From Rubinisphaera italica (GTDB taxonomy: Bacteria; Planctomycetota; Planctomycetia; Planctomycetales; Planctomycetaceae), in contig NZ_SJPG01000001.1 in NCBI RefSeq assembly GCF_007859715.1, forward strand, positions 5,960,001-6,024,000: a stretch of DNA of 64,000 nt, in the 5' to 3' direction. Below the pieces are notes generated by a model. The model did no database searches and was not told where the DNA came from. It saw nothing but the letters and a program-made list of their open reading frames with translations. Numbering within the stretch: position 1 is the first letter of the stretch; each line of letters starts with the position of its first letter. Positions 20,431 to 29,188 of this stretch are shown piece by piece. The translations under genes were made by a program, and so were the position numbers.

Positions 20431-21138
20431 CTAAGAAGACGATTTTTGAGAATCCTTCTTTTCGAGGATGTATAAAACCGTTCTCGCCCGCACATTCGCC
20501 CACATCGCGCGTGGAACACTCTTTTCCCCGATAATCGGCAATTCCTTCACAATCCGGAATTCCCGTTCTTTTTCCAGTTCACGGAAATCCTGCATCGACA
20601 TCAAATGCAGGTTGGGAGTGTTATGCCATTCGTAGGGGAGTTCTTCAGTTACTGGAGCCCGACCGAACACCAGGACCTGCAGTCGGATTTTCCAGTACGC
20701 AAAGTTCGGTACTACAACCAACACGCGATTGGCAACCCGCAGAATCTGTTCGAGCAGTTCCACCGGATACCGCAACTGTTGCAAGGTTTGGCTCAGCACG
20801 GCAAAGTCGAAACTGTTGTCCGGCAAATACTGCAGTCCGTCATCAAGGTCGCCCTTAATGACAGGAATTTCCCGTCGCATCGACTCCAGAAACCCCTCTT
20901 CGTCCAGTTCAACGCCCTGCACAACGCAGTTCATTTCATCACGCAACAATTGAAGAAGTCGACCATCTCCACAACCAAGATCGATGACCCGACTGCCGGG
21001 AATGATTTCCCGTCGGATGATTTCATCGGTCACAGCCGCAGCGGGATCTTTCATGCAATAGCGTTTCGGACGCATCTGCATCAATCTCTGAGGCAGGCGT
21101 TTCGGATTCAACGGGGAAATCTGAGACTTCAACGACAT
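20431..21138 (-). CDS. metW: Methionine biosynthesis protein MetW-like methyltransferase
   Basis: 235 residues from the ATG at 21138; a TTG at 21168 adds ten residues. It is a small class I SAM-binding protein: SRVIDLGCGDGRLLQLL near residue 50 is motif I, then VVQGVELDEEGF and SFDFAVLSQTLQQLRYP, which is the characteristic MetW stretch, followed by NRVLVVVPNFAYWKIRLQ. MetW normally acts with MetX homoserine acyltransferase in methionine synthesis. metX is not adjacent here, so the role rests on sequence family. Family length is about 200 aa. Confidence 0.85.
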   Translation of the reverse strand: MSLKSQISPLNPKRLPQRLMQMRPKRYCMKDPAAAVTDEIIRREIIPGSRVIDLGCGDGRLLQLLRDEMNCVVQGVELDEEGFLESMRREIPVIKGDLDDGLQYLPDNSFDFAVLSQTLQQLRYPVELLEQILRVANRVLVVVPNFAYWKIRLQVLVFGRAPVTEELPYEWHNTPNLHLMSMQDFRELEKEREFRIVKELPIIGEKSVPRAMWANVRARTVLYILEKKDSQKSSS

Positions 21139-21168
21139 TGGAAAAACAGTTTTATTATTGAAGGACAA

Positions 21169-21338
21169 TACATACAGAAAAGGTGATTCGAGTCAGATAC
21201 AATTTCAGTCGCGAATAAAAACTCTGGGGCTTCGCTGCGTTACGACCCCAGCCTCTCCCGGTTTTTGCCATTACTGGCACGGCTCGCCTCATCGATTCCT
21301 AATTGTACGCAACTCAGACCTGAAGGGTAGGGAACAGT
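21169..21338. repeat. Intergenic CTGGGG...CCCCAG hairpin element
   Basis: Near 21219-21255 the words CTCTGGGGCTTCGCTGCG and TTACGACCCCAGCCTCTCCC form a weak hairpin resembling repeats seen between genes elsewhere in this window. It lies between metW and the RraB-like gene. Confidence 0.4.
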
Positions 21339-21758
21339 TTATTCCTCCTCGGATTCATTATCCTCAAGTTCGTCATCATCAAGGTCATCCTCTTCGAGTT
21401 CATCCAGGATTTCCATGTTGCCGAATGTCCCCCAGCCGTCGATGTATCCGCCCAAAGGTTTGGCAAGTTCATCGAGTTCAGTTTGAGTCTTCAAAAGATC
21501 CTCATGCGTAACGACCATTTCTTTGGTGCATTCAGTCGTCCAGAGGTCATCCCCTTCATCGAAATCTTCCTCATCGTCGAAGTAGATGGCAGTCCGATAT
21601 CCCAGTTTACTGGCAGCCTCGGCAATTTTCGTGGCTGATTCTTCATCGGAAGCTGCCACCTGAAAATCAACTTCCATCGGCTCCGAGAGATTATGCCCCG
21701 CACCAACCAGTTCGCGAAGAGCTTCGCCGTCGGCATCATCTGGAAATTCGTTCGTCAT
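21339..21758 (-). CDS. RraB-family (regulator of ribonuclease activity B-like) protein
   Basis: 139 residues, strongly acidic at the end (EEDDLDDDELEDNESEEE). The core resembles RraB/DUF1260: a first helix-rich part (FPDDADGEALRELVGAG), PMEVDFQVAASDEESATKIAE, then WTTECTKEMVVTHEDLLKTQTEL and GGYIDGWGTFG. RraB binds RNase E and inhibits mRNA decay in Escherichia coli. In planctomycetes the target is unknown, so only family membership is claimed. Confidence 0.75.
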   Translation of the reverse strand: MTNEFPDDADGEALRELVGAGHNLSEPMEVDFQVAASDEESATKIAEAASKLGYRTAIYFDDEEDFDEGDDLWTTECTKEMVVTHEDLLKTQTELDELAKPLGGYIDGWGTFGNMEILDELEEDDLDDDELEDNESEEE

Positions 21759-22017
21759 AGTTACGCCCGCAGTTCTTAAGAAAGTGTCGTGAACCGCATT
21801 CGCAGGAGCGGTGATTCCATGCTGGGAATCTTATCCAGAACCATAACGAGATCGCTACACTGCGAGACATTTCATAGCATGTTTTTTCAGAGTATTTTCA
21901 CGGCTGGAATCGACTCTGGCTTATGCCTGATTCCCAGCAGAATAAATTCGCCGGATGGAATCCCTCCCTGTATGCTGAAGGGATATTCATATTTCATTTC
22001 AGTGCAGGAGACGTCAC

Positions 22018-22764
22018 ATGTCAACGGAAGGTAAAAGTGGATCAGGATTTGATGCGGTCCTTAAACTGGTTTTGTTTACAGTCATTCTGGGATTAGCATT
22101 TCTCTTTATTTTGCCAATCGTCCAACAGTCCAGAGAGTCTGGGCCTCGTTCAGCATGTAAAAACAATCTGAAATGGCTGGCTCTGTCAATGCACAATTAC
22201 CACGACCTCCATGGAGTATTTCCATCACCCAATCATCACGATGGCGACTCACCTCCTTACAGTTGGCGAATTGCCTTGCTCCCTTATATCGAAGAGGACC
22301 AGATCTTTGAACGTTACAATTTCAGTGAACCCTGGGATGGGCCAACGAATTCCACAATGCATTCCCTTCAACTGGATGTTTTTCTTTGTCCGGATACTTC
22401 CAGCAGATTGAAAAACCATCTTCGTACCGTGACCGATTACGTGGCGATCACCGGCGAGGAAACGATATTCTCAGAAGGCCAGCCGACGAAATTGACAGAT
22501 GTAACCGACGGAACCAGCAATACAATCATGTTTGTTGAACTGGCCAACTCAGATATTCACTGGATGGAACCGCGAGATTTGCAGTTCAATGCGATATCGA
22601 ATCGCATGAATAAAAGTGGGGCAGGCCTTTCAAATATCCATAACGGAGGAGCCTATACTGCACTAGTTGATGGATCGATAAGATATCTCAGCGAGGAGAC
22701 TGATCCCGATGTGCTGCGGGCCCTGATGACGAAAAGTGGAGGCGAGACAATTGGTGATTTTTGA
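22018..22764 (+). CDS. DUF1559-domain protein without a canonical prepilin N-terminus
   Basis: 248 residues. A hydrophobic helix (AVLKLVLFTVILGLAFLFILPIVQQ) is followed by SRESGPRSACKNNLKWLALSMHNYHDLHGVFP, the DUF1559 hallmark. SWRIALLPYIEEDQIFERYN, DGTSNTIMFVEL and the C-terminal HNGGAYTALVDGSIRYLSE complete it. DUF1559 proteins are pseudopilin-like and hugely expanded in planctomycetes, normally with an N-terminal RRGFTLIELLVVI-type motif; this one lacks it. It may be exported by another route or simply anchored. It stands alone in a 260-base upstream spacer. Confidence 0.9.
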   Translation: MSTEGKSGSGFDAVLKLVLFTVILGLAFLFILPIVQQSRESGPRSACKNNLKWLALSMHNYHDLHGVFPSPNHHDGDSPPYSWRIALLPYIEEDQIFERYNFSEPWDGPTNSTMHSLQLDVFLCPDTSSRLKNHLRTVTDYVAITGEETIFSEGQPTKLTDVTDGTSNTIMFVELANSDIHWMEPRDLQFNAISNRMNKSGAGLSNIHNGGAYTALVDGSIRYLSEETDPDVLRALMTKSGGETIGDF

Positions 22765-22782
22765 ATATATTATTTTAAAACC

Positions 22783-22920
22783 ACAGAGGCACAGAGGCAC
22801 AGAGGACACAGAGATATATTTATCAAATTGAATTGAACATTATTGATATCTCCGAGCAGGTTTCAGACGCAGTAGATTAACAGCTCTGTGTGCCCTCAGT
22901 GTATCTGTGGTTGACTTCCC
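22783..22920. repeat. ACCACAGAGGCACAGAGG inverted intergenic repeat
   Basis: Tandem GGCACAGA words after AAAACCACAG at the left are mirrored by CTCTGTGTGCCCTCAGTG and TATCTGTGGTTGAC at the right, so the spacer can fold back on itself. It lies between the DUF1559 and phosphatase genes. Confidence 0.6.
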
Positions 22921-23006
22921 TTTATTGCTAATTGATGTTGCAGTAAAGTAGGTAATGTACTGCCAGACAAACTGCTATCAAAACAATCAAGAAATCGTAT
23001 CTCATC

Positions 23007-24281
23007 ATGACTGAGCCGAGTTGGGAAGAGCGTCTCGAAGCTGTTTACGAGATGATGCATGAAATGAGCCGCCAGACGGAGGCTCAGGCGATGGTGCGGG
23101 CGTATGCTCAGCGAATCGGAAAACTGTTTCCGAGTTCACGGCGAATTTCGCTGAGCCGTCGAGAGTTGTCTGCCCCGCAATATCGGATCACCCGTTACAG
23201 CGAATGGACCGACGAAGTCGATCCCTGGAAGCAGAAAGAGCGGCTGCCTTTACTACGCGAAGGTCTGCTGGCGGAACTCCTCTATTCCAATCGGCCTCAC
23301 ATCATTGATGACCTGCAGGTCGATCCCAACGATCCAGCTGCGGAGTATCTCGAAGGTCAACGCTCGTTGATGGCGATTCCGATGCTCGACAATGGTGAAG
23401 CCCTCAACATGGTCATCACCACTCAAACCGAACCGCATGGATTCGATAAAGAACGTTTCCCCGATACCTTCTGGATGGCCAATCTCTTTGGTCGCGCAAC
23501 GCACAATCTCGTCCTCAAGGAAGAGGTTCGCAATGCCTATGTATCAATTGATCAGGAGCTGAAAGCCGTTTCAGAGATTCAGCAATCGTTATTGCCGAAA
23601 TCTATGCCTGATATTCCCGGACTCGAACTGGCCGCTTATTATCAGACCTCCCAACGAGCTGGCGGAGACTATTACGATTTTTTTCCCCTGTGCGATGGTC
23701 GCTGGGGATTTCTCATCGCCGACGTCAGCGGTCACGGCACCCCGGCTGCGGTCGTGATGGCGATCACCCACTCGATTGCTCATCTCTATCCTGGCGAACT
23801 TTACTCGCCAAGTGAACTGCTGACGTTCGTCAATCAACAGCTCAGTAAACGCTACACCTCCAAGATTGAAGCATTCGTCACTGCGTTTTACGCGATTTAC
23901 GATCCCAAAGATCACAGCTTGATTTACGCGTCAGCCGGACATAACGCACCCCGTTTGTGGCGGTGCAGTCAGCAGCGAATTGAAACCCTTGATGTGGCTG
24001 GAGGCTTTCCGCTCGGAGTGAGCGAAGACGCGGAGTACGACGAAGCAACATTACAGCTCAATGTCGGAGATCGTCTCGTCATGTATACAGACGGGATTAC
24101 CGAAGCAATGGATGACGAAGGAAATCAGTTCACGACCGAGCGACTCGACTACATCCTCAATCACTCCTGCCGCACCGGAGCAGAAGATTTGCGATTCGGG
24201 ATTCTTGCAGCGGTCGACAAACACACCCGCGGAGCCCCGGCTACGGATGATCGGACTTTGGTGGTGGCAACAGTACATTGA
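23007..24281 (+). CDS. GAF-PP2C (SpoIIE/RsbU-type) serine/threonine phosphatase
   Basis: 424 residues. A GAF-like sensory domain spans roughly residues 20-175 ([21 protein letters not shown]). A linker coiled coil ([21 protein letters not shown]) leads into the PPM/SpoIIE phosphatase core with [38 protein letters not shown] and [12 protein letters not shown] supplying the metal-binding Asp residues. Such RsbU-type enzymes dephosphorylate anti-sigma-factor antagonists and feed general stress or partner-switching pathways. No kinase or STAS gene is adjacent. A hairpin terminator follows at 24302. Confidence 0.93.
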   Translation: MTEPSWEERLEAVYEMMHEMSRQTEAQAMVRAYAQRIGKLFPSSRRISLSRRELSAPQYRITRYSEWTDEVDPWKQKERLPLLREGLLAELLYSNRPHIIDDLQVDPNDPAAEYLEGQRSLMAIPMLDNGEALNMVITTQTEPHGFDKERFPDTFWMANLFGRATHNLVLKEEVRNAYVSIDQELKAVSEIQQSLLPKSMPDIPGLELAAYYQTSQRAGGDYYDFFPLCDGRWGFLIADVSGHGTPAAVVMAITHSIAHLYPGELYSPSELLTFVNQQLSKRYTSKIEAFVTAFYAIYDPKDHSLIYASAGHNAPRLWRCSQQRIETLDVAGGFPLGVSEDAEYDEATLQLNVGDRLVMYTDGITEAMDDEGNQFTTERLDYILNHSCRTGAEDLRFGILAAVDKHTRGAPATDDRTLVVATVH

Positions 24282-24301
24282 AAGGGTGACATCAGAAGTA
24301 G

Positions 24302-24319
24302 GGTGCGTCCTGACGCACC
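24302..24319 (+). terminator. Intrinsic terminator after the phosphatase gene
   Basis: GGTGCGTC and GACGCACC form an 8-bp stem with a two-base loop followed by TTTT. The same stem sequence recurs in the repeat cluster at 31815 and 33190. Confidence 0.7.
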
Positions 24320-24410
24320 TTTTCATGACATTTTATTACACGTTTATGAATAATTCTCGTCGAACTTGGAGAGAGAAATGAATGGTGTATCGCTACCCAC
24401 CTTACTTTAT

Positions 24411-24566
24411 CTACAATACACCTAACGCTCCGAGCCCAAAAAGCACAACAAATATTAATATCCAACAGCCACAGCCACGATTAATATGAGTACATTCCTT
24501 TTCAAGTTTGTCATTTGCATAAACAGATTTAGGGAATCCAAAATTAATGAAGCAACGTGGGTGCAT
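24411..24566 (-). CDS. Small hypothetical protein with C-terminal transmembrane segment
   Basis: 51 residues, starting MHPRCFINFGFPKSV from the ATG at 24566 and ending with a hydrophobic tail CWILIFVVLFGLGALGVL before TAG. It follows in the same frame directly after the stop of a zinc-ribbon frame (24591-24740), so it may be the 3' half of a broken gene instead of an independent gene. AT-rich compared with its neighbours. No family recognised. Confidence 0.4.
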   Translation of the reverse strand: MHPRCFINFGFPKSVYANDKLEKECTHINRGCGCWILIFVVLFGLGALGVL

Positions 24567-24590
24567 TGGTGCACCTAAAACTCCTCTGAC

Positions 24591-24740
24591 TCATCCAATT
24601 TTCCTACGAAAATATATTTTCTTGCCACAGGCCCTACATTTGGAACACCCAATCTTTTCATCAATCCAAGCGTTGTATGGTCCTGTTGATTCAATTTGAT
24701 GCTCCTTCCCGCAGTAAGGACAAATTTTGCATTCAGAGAT
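24591..24740 (-). pseudogene. Zinc-ribbon coding fragment interrupted by in-frame TGA
   Basis: The minus-strand frame reads ECKICPYCGKEHQIE, then an aromatic stretch, IGCSKCRACGKK and IYFRRKIG before TGA. Two CxxC pairs make a zinc ribbon. No ATG precedes it after the upstream stop at 24741-24743. The next frame continues without shift into the 51-aa ORF with the TM tail, so the pair reads as a zinc-ribbon membrane protein broken by one nonsense codon and lacking its start. Confidence 0.45.
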
Positions 24741-24859
24741 CTAAGGCAGATTCTAATAAAAAAAGCAAGTGAAGTGCCTGACCTACAGTGCAGTTGAGTT
24801 CAATCGCACATTGCATGCTCATGCAAGCGTGATCATGGCACCCCGCTTTGCTCATAATG

Positions 24860-26497
24860 TCATCGATTGAAATACAGCATCGCACCCATCGCCACCACAG
24901 AAGCGAGAATCAAAGCGCCAGCGATGATGATTGAGAAGGAAAATTTTGACTGACGTTTGATGGCCACCGAAGTCCATTCGACTTCTTCCTGGAGCGATTC
25001 CAGTTTGGCGAAGACAGCACGCAGGAAAGCCCGTTCATCAGGCTTCGTTCCGGTGGATGCGAAATAGCAGCCTCCGAAGCGGATGAGATCATCCTGATTT
25101 TTCTCTTTGGAATCGTGTCCAAAACCGAGGCTCAAAAAATTGGACAAATGAGATTTGAGTCGCGTGCGAATTGTCGAAAGTAATTCGTAAAGCAGATTAT
25201 TGCCGGGATGTGTCAGCGCATCTTTATCACAGAACAGCTTGTAGATCCAGTCCTCAAAAACTCCGGTCACATGTAGTGAGTATTGCTGGAGTTCGGTCAC
25301 TGTAGCCGCGGCTCGCAGTTCGAAGCCCATTCCGAAACGTCGGGCTTCGGCACCTTTTTTTCCGATGCGTCGAGTCAGTTCCTGAAAGCCGCGGAGTTTT
25401 TCCATCCCGAAGAACATGGCAATGACGGGAGCTTTCAGCATGAGTGTTTGCTGGATGGTGAGTAAGTCGGCTCGCATCGCACGATGATACTGCTCGACCT
25501 CGGCTCGGCTGCGTTCGAGAATCAAAAATGGAGAAAGTGTGAGGATCCCATTGATCGGGCATAAGGGATCGCGAACCGATTGGATCAAACGGCAGACATA
25601 ACTCAGTCGCTGCAGTTGATGCATCGATTCTTCAGCAGTCAGAATTGTGGTCGCACTCTGATCGATGTGCACGGAATCGGATCGGAGTGTGCCAATCGAG
25701 GCCTCAAACGATTCTTCAGAAACACTTTCGTAATTCTGCATGTCATCGTAATCATCCAGATCGACTGTCGCATTGGCTTGCGCCCGTGACTTTGGACGCA
25801 TCCGCATTTCTAAGGAATTCTTCGAAAACGCTTTGCCAACACGCTGATCAGCTGGTCTCTCCAAATCGATACCGGGGTGTAATGCTCCCAAATTGTCGAT
25901 CCGGTCGGCAATTTCATTGGTCCAACTGCAATCGGTACAGTAAAGATAAATCGCATTTCGATCGGCATACCAGTGAATCGGATAGTTATCGAGACCATCC
26001 GGACTGACGAGAAAATTACTTTCCAGACCCTCCATAATCCGCCGTTCGAGGCGCTGGCCGCTCGATCCAACGACTAAATAAATGGGAACCGATTCCACCG
26101 AAATCCCGGCATTTTTGAGATCTTTCATTCCTCGATCCCAGGCGGCTCGGATGTCAGGCTGTTGAGACTCCACGCCAGTTGTCCATGCGCCGACTAAACG
26201 ATAAACCATCAAAGGAATAATTAACACGAGTGCAACCGTTTCAAATCGTTCTACAGAAAGGCTGTCGATCCAGGGAACATTGTTCTGGTTCCATAGCAAC
26301 GTCCAGAAGACAGCTACGATAAGAATCAGAACACCAAAGACAGCCCAGGCGACTTTCGACGCAAACGACCAGTTGAGGATCCAATTAAAAAAATCCTGAA
26401 TGGATGACTTCAGGTATTCGTACCACGACTGCCCCTGACTTATGTCAGGCGGGGCAGAAATTTTACTTGCCACTTCGTTACTCAATGGATTCGACAT
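24860..26497 (-). CDS. tssM: Short TssM/IcmF-like type VI secretion protein
   Basis: 545 residues, placed by context and by its N-terminus: two helices (SKVAWAVFGVLILIVAVFWTLLW and VALVLIIPLMVYRLVGAW), then VPIYLVVGSSGQRLERRIMEG, which occupies the place of the TssM Walker A. The YCTDCSWTNEIADRI stretch and a final C-terminal TM helix (FSIIIAGALILASVVAMGAML) follow. Full TssM is usually 1000-1200 residues with a periplasmic half. Here that half is missing and the P-loop lacks GKT/S. It follows tssL by 14 bases. It may anchor a reduced membrane complex. Confidence 0.7.
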   Translation of the reverse strand: MSNPLSNEVASKISAPPDISQGQSWYEYLKSSIQDFFNWILNWSFASKVAWAVFGVLILIVAVFWTLLWNQNNVPWIDSLSVERFETVALVLIIPLMVYRLVGAWTTGVESQQPDIRAAWDRGMKDLKNAGISVESVPIYLVVGSSGQRLERRIMEGLESNFLVSPDGLDNYPIHWYADRNAIYLYCTDCSWTNEIADRIDNLGALHPGIDLERPADQRVGKAFSKNSLEMRMRPKSRAQANATVDLDDYDDMQNYESVSEESFEASIGTLRSDSVHIDQSATTILTAEESMHQLQRLSYVCRLIQSVRDPLCPINGILTLSPFLILERSRAEVEQYHRAMRADLLTIQQTLMLKAPVIAMFFGMEKLRGFQELTRRIGKKGAEARRFGMGFELRAAATVTELQQYSLHVTGVFEDWIYKLFCDKDALTHPGNNLLYELLSTIRTRLKSHLSNFLSLGFGHDSKEKNQDDLIRFGGCYFASTGTKPDERAFLRAVFAKLESLQEEVEWTSVAIKRQSKFSFSIIIAGALILASVVAMGAMLYFNR

Positions 26498-26511
26498 TCA
26501 ATTCCCCTGAG

Positions 26512-27153
26512 TCACGCTACAAAATTCGCGATGAAAAAAATCACATCCACCAGGACAAACAGAACCGCGATCGTCCAGATGGAAACGACCCGCTTCTTGG
26601 AAATTAACGGAGGAGCTCCCGGAATTTCCCGGACGGCTTCGGAAAGTGGAGGCCGCCCCTGCCCAAGTCGAATCGCTCGGGAGGTTTTGTCCATCCACTC
26701 TTCAAGGGTAGCGGGTAAGTTTCGGGAACTGGCTATTTGAGAGGCGGTCTGTTGATCGGCATAAAAGCCTCGAAAACCGAGAATGACACAATCAAAATAG
26801 ACTTCCAGAGCATCCTTCAAATCGAGGATGGACGCTTCTTTCGCCTTTGCAAAAAACTGTTCGTTACACAAACGTGAGTTGAAATAATGCACTTCAAGCA
26901 CATTGTTTCCCCACCAGTCCCGTCCCGACCAGGGGGCTTCGACCAGCAGTTCATCAATCCAGGAGACGATGGCATATTTTGAAAGGGTCCAGTCCTTATT
27001 GCCGCCAAGAATGGCCTCGGCTTCTTCAAATAAGGACCGGAATTTCAGATGAGCCGTCTCGGCCGGGATCTCTTCACCACGATTGATCCGCTCGGCAAAA
27101 TCGATGCCGAAGAGAAAAATCGGGTCTATCGCTTTGGCAAACTTGGGAGTCAT
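26512..27153 (-). CDS. tssL: DotU/TssL-family type VI secretion protein
   Basis: 213 residues. The cytoplasmic domain carries the DotU signature YAIVSWIDELLVEAPWSGRDWW...VLEVHYFNSRLCNEQFF at about residues 62-105 and the YFDCVILGFRGFYAD stretch. A single C-terminal transmembrane helix (VVSIWTIAVLFVLVDVIFFI) anchors it in the inner membrane, as in TssL. Its ATG overlaps the tssK stop by four bases and tssM-like follows after 14 bases. It connects the TssK baseplate to the membrane complex. Confidence 0.85.
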   Translation of the reverse strand: MTPKFAKAIDPIFLFGIDFAERINRGEEIPAETAHLKFRSLFEEAEAILGGNKDWTLSKYAIVSWIDELLVEAPWSGRDWWGNNVLEVHYFNSRLCNEQFFAKAKEASILDLKDALEVYFDCVILGFRGFYADQQTASQIASSRNLPATLEEWMDKTSRAIRLGQGRPPLSEAVREIPGAPPLISKKRVVSIWTIAVLFVLVDVIFFIANFVA

Positions 27154-28589
27154 AATTGTTGTGGTACTGCAAAGAGGGAAAATTCCAGAGGGACATTCTT
27201 GTTACGATAGGAAACGATCAGGCGATGCTCTCCTTGAAGATCCTCCCGATTCACAATCAGTGTATCACGGAGCCTCATCGCCAGAGTTTGCGTCGCTTCC
27301 ACGTCCTGCCAGGCTGGAGTTCGGGTGCGGGGAACGCGGTAAAACAGCCAGCCCGCATCCGAAGGAAGCGCACGAACCGCTCTGTCGAGTGGTTCCAGCG
27401 TCAAACCTTCTGCTCGACGTTGAAATAACGCTTCGACCTGACGGGCACTCCCGAATTTCCAGTCAAGATTTCCCGAGGATAACAGTTCGAGACATTCTTC
27501 ACTGGAGAGGTCTCCCTTATTCACGCCGATAAACCATTCCCAGGTCGAATGAAACCATTTTGCTTCCAATGTCGCTTGCATGCCCATCCCCATGCCGATG
27601 AATGAGCGTTGTTCGAATTCGTATTCCTGAACCGCATCAAGCAGTTTTTGAAGCTCATCGCGGAGGGTGCGGAAGATAGGCCCGAGGTTATCGTGATCGT
27701 ATTTCGGTAATTCGGGAACCCTTCGACCGGGACCGAAAATCGAGAGACTTCCAATCGCACGATACAATTCCCGAAATGCAACATTGGGATGGATGCCTTT
27801 GGATTCACAAATCGACGTCAGCACTGCGTACGACTCGTTCAAAGCCGAGAGCATAAACATCCGATCCAGATCTCCCGGATGACGGCTCTCAAAACCGACT
27901 CGTCTGGCCTGTAGCTGATTACTGAGAATTTCGCTCTTCTGGCCAATCATATCGGCACAGGAATGCACCAGCCCCCGTCCCAGTTCAGGCCAGGAATCGA
28001 TGTTTAACACTGGAGGGATGTAGTCACGATTGAGTTGCAGTGCTGCCGATTCTGTCGCGGCATGGGTGAGCTTGCAGATCGGAATCAGATCGAATCCTGC
28101 CAGATCTTCATTCGAGAGCAGCAGCCTCACGTTATTGTATTTCACTTTGACAAGCTGATCATTCCCGCCCTGGGTTTCGTCCTGCAGGCTCAGTTCGCCT
28201 TCCAGATATCGATTCAGTCCGCCCTCAGTGGCCGCAATGTTCTGGCGTCCCAGTTTGAGTCGCGGAATGCCGAGATAGACAGTCAATTCGCGAGATGCGT
28301 TTTCTCCCTGCCAGTTGGCCGAGTCGGTTAGCCGGATTCGATTGGGGACCTGACCTTCATTTAGTGAGATGACAGAACCATCGGGCAACCGGGCATGGAT
28401 GCGATTGACTTCAAATTGAGAGTTGGCCAGGGCATCCGTATTGATTTCGATGTCCTGAATGCCATAGCCATAGGGATGATCCCACTGCTGATTGAGCGTA
28501 TTCAGTTCAGACCAGTAGCGGTCAGCCGCCTGAAAATGGTGGGGATGAAGGAATTGACCCTCGTGCCAATGAACTCCCGCATACTTCAT
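27150..28589 (-). CDS. tssK: Type VI secretion baseplate subunit TssK
   Basis: 479 residues beginning MKYAGVHWHEGQFLHPHHFQ, the TssK hallmark. It continues with DIEINTDAL, IHARLPDGSVISL, then the helical middle with LGRGLVHSCADMI and the C-terminal LIVSYRNKNVPLEFSLFAVP. TssK trimers connect the T6SS baseplate to TssL/TssM in the membrane. This is the first gene of a three-gene block; sheath (tssB/C), tssF/G and VgrG/Hcp genes are not in the window. The open frames on the other strand here are shadows. Confidence 0.9.
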   Translation of the reverse strand: MKYAGVHWHEGQFLHPHHFQAADRYWSELNTLNQQWDHPYGYGIQDIEINTDALANSQFEVNRIHARLPDGSVISLNEGQVPNRIRLTDSANWQGENASRELTVYLGIPRLKLGRQNIAATEGGLNRYLEGELSLQDETQGGNDQLVKVKYNNVRLLLSNEDLAGFDLIPICKLTHAATESAALQLNRDYIPPVLNIDSWPELGRGLVHSCADMIGQKSEILSNQLQARRVGFESRHPGDLDRMFMLSALNESYAVLTSICESKGIHPNVAFRELYRAIGSLSIFGPGRRVPELPKYDHDNLGPIFRTLRDELQKLLDAVQEYEFEQRSFIGMGMGMQATLEAKWFHSTWEWFIGVNKGDLSSEECLELLSSGNLDWKFGSARQVEALFQRRAEGLTLEPLDRAVRALPSDAGWLFYRVPRTRTPAWQDVEATQTLAMRLRDTLIVNREDLQGEHRLIVSYRNKNVPLEFSLFAVPQQL

Positions 28590-29188
28590 GCTTCATCTCT
28601 TAGAGCATTTTTCAATGCTTTGTGCCTTCACATGGATGCTTTATACCTGAAAATACTCTATCTGCTCAGGCAAAACGCACATGGAAAAACAGGACATTAT
28701 TGAACCAGAAAATCAGGCAACCATTTTAACCCGAAGCGTCAGCGAGGGGCCAACGCACAAACTCAGGACGCGACGAAATTTAGACAGAATCTCATCATCG
28801 AGTGATAGCGACAACAGGAATCCGCACTTTTGACTCGAACTCTCTACCAATGGAGAGAGCAAATCACTCCCTCCAGGGAATCCTCAAGATGTCACCGAGT
28901 TTAATGTTAGCGATTCCCGTCACTTCTGTAAAACATCTGATCTCACTGTCAGTGCTACGATTAGAGCAATTCAGAGAGATTCGAACGAGTCCCAACGACC
29001 CTCGCCAAACCCCCCAGTCTGACTATTCGTTAAAATGATTTCAATCGGAATAGATTCTCTGATCCCTGCGATCCTGATTGCCGATGAAATCGATAAGGCA
29101 GTCTCTCTGCCCGCTCGATTCGATTGCGCGGTTTCCTAATCGTGTTCGAGCAATCACATATTGTTCTCAATGAGTTTTGACTGGAAAT
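28590..29188. other. Intergenic region between divergent tssK and the barrel-protein gene
   Basis: About 600 bases. It should hold promoters in both directions. It carries one dispersed repeat (28728-28749). No gene recognised. Confidence 0.5.
28728..28749 (+). repeat. Dispersed CAGCGAGGGG repeat, copy 4
   Basis: AACCCGAAGCGTCAGCGAGG plus GG, differing by a few bases from the copies at 1455, 16291 and 16472. Confidence 0.75.
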
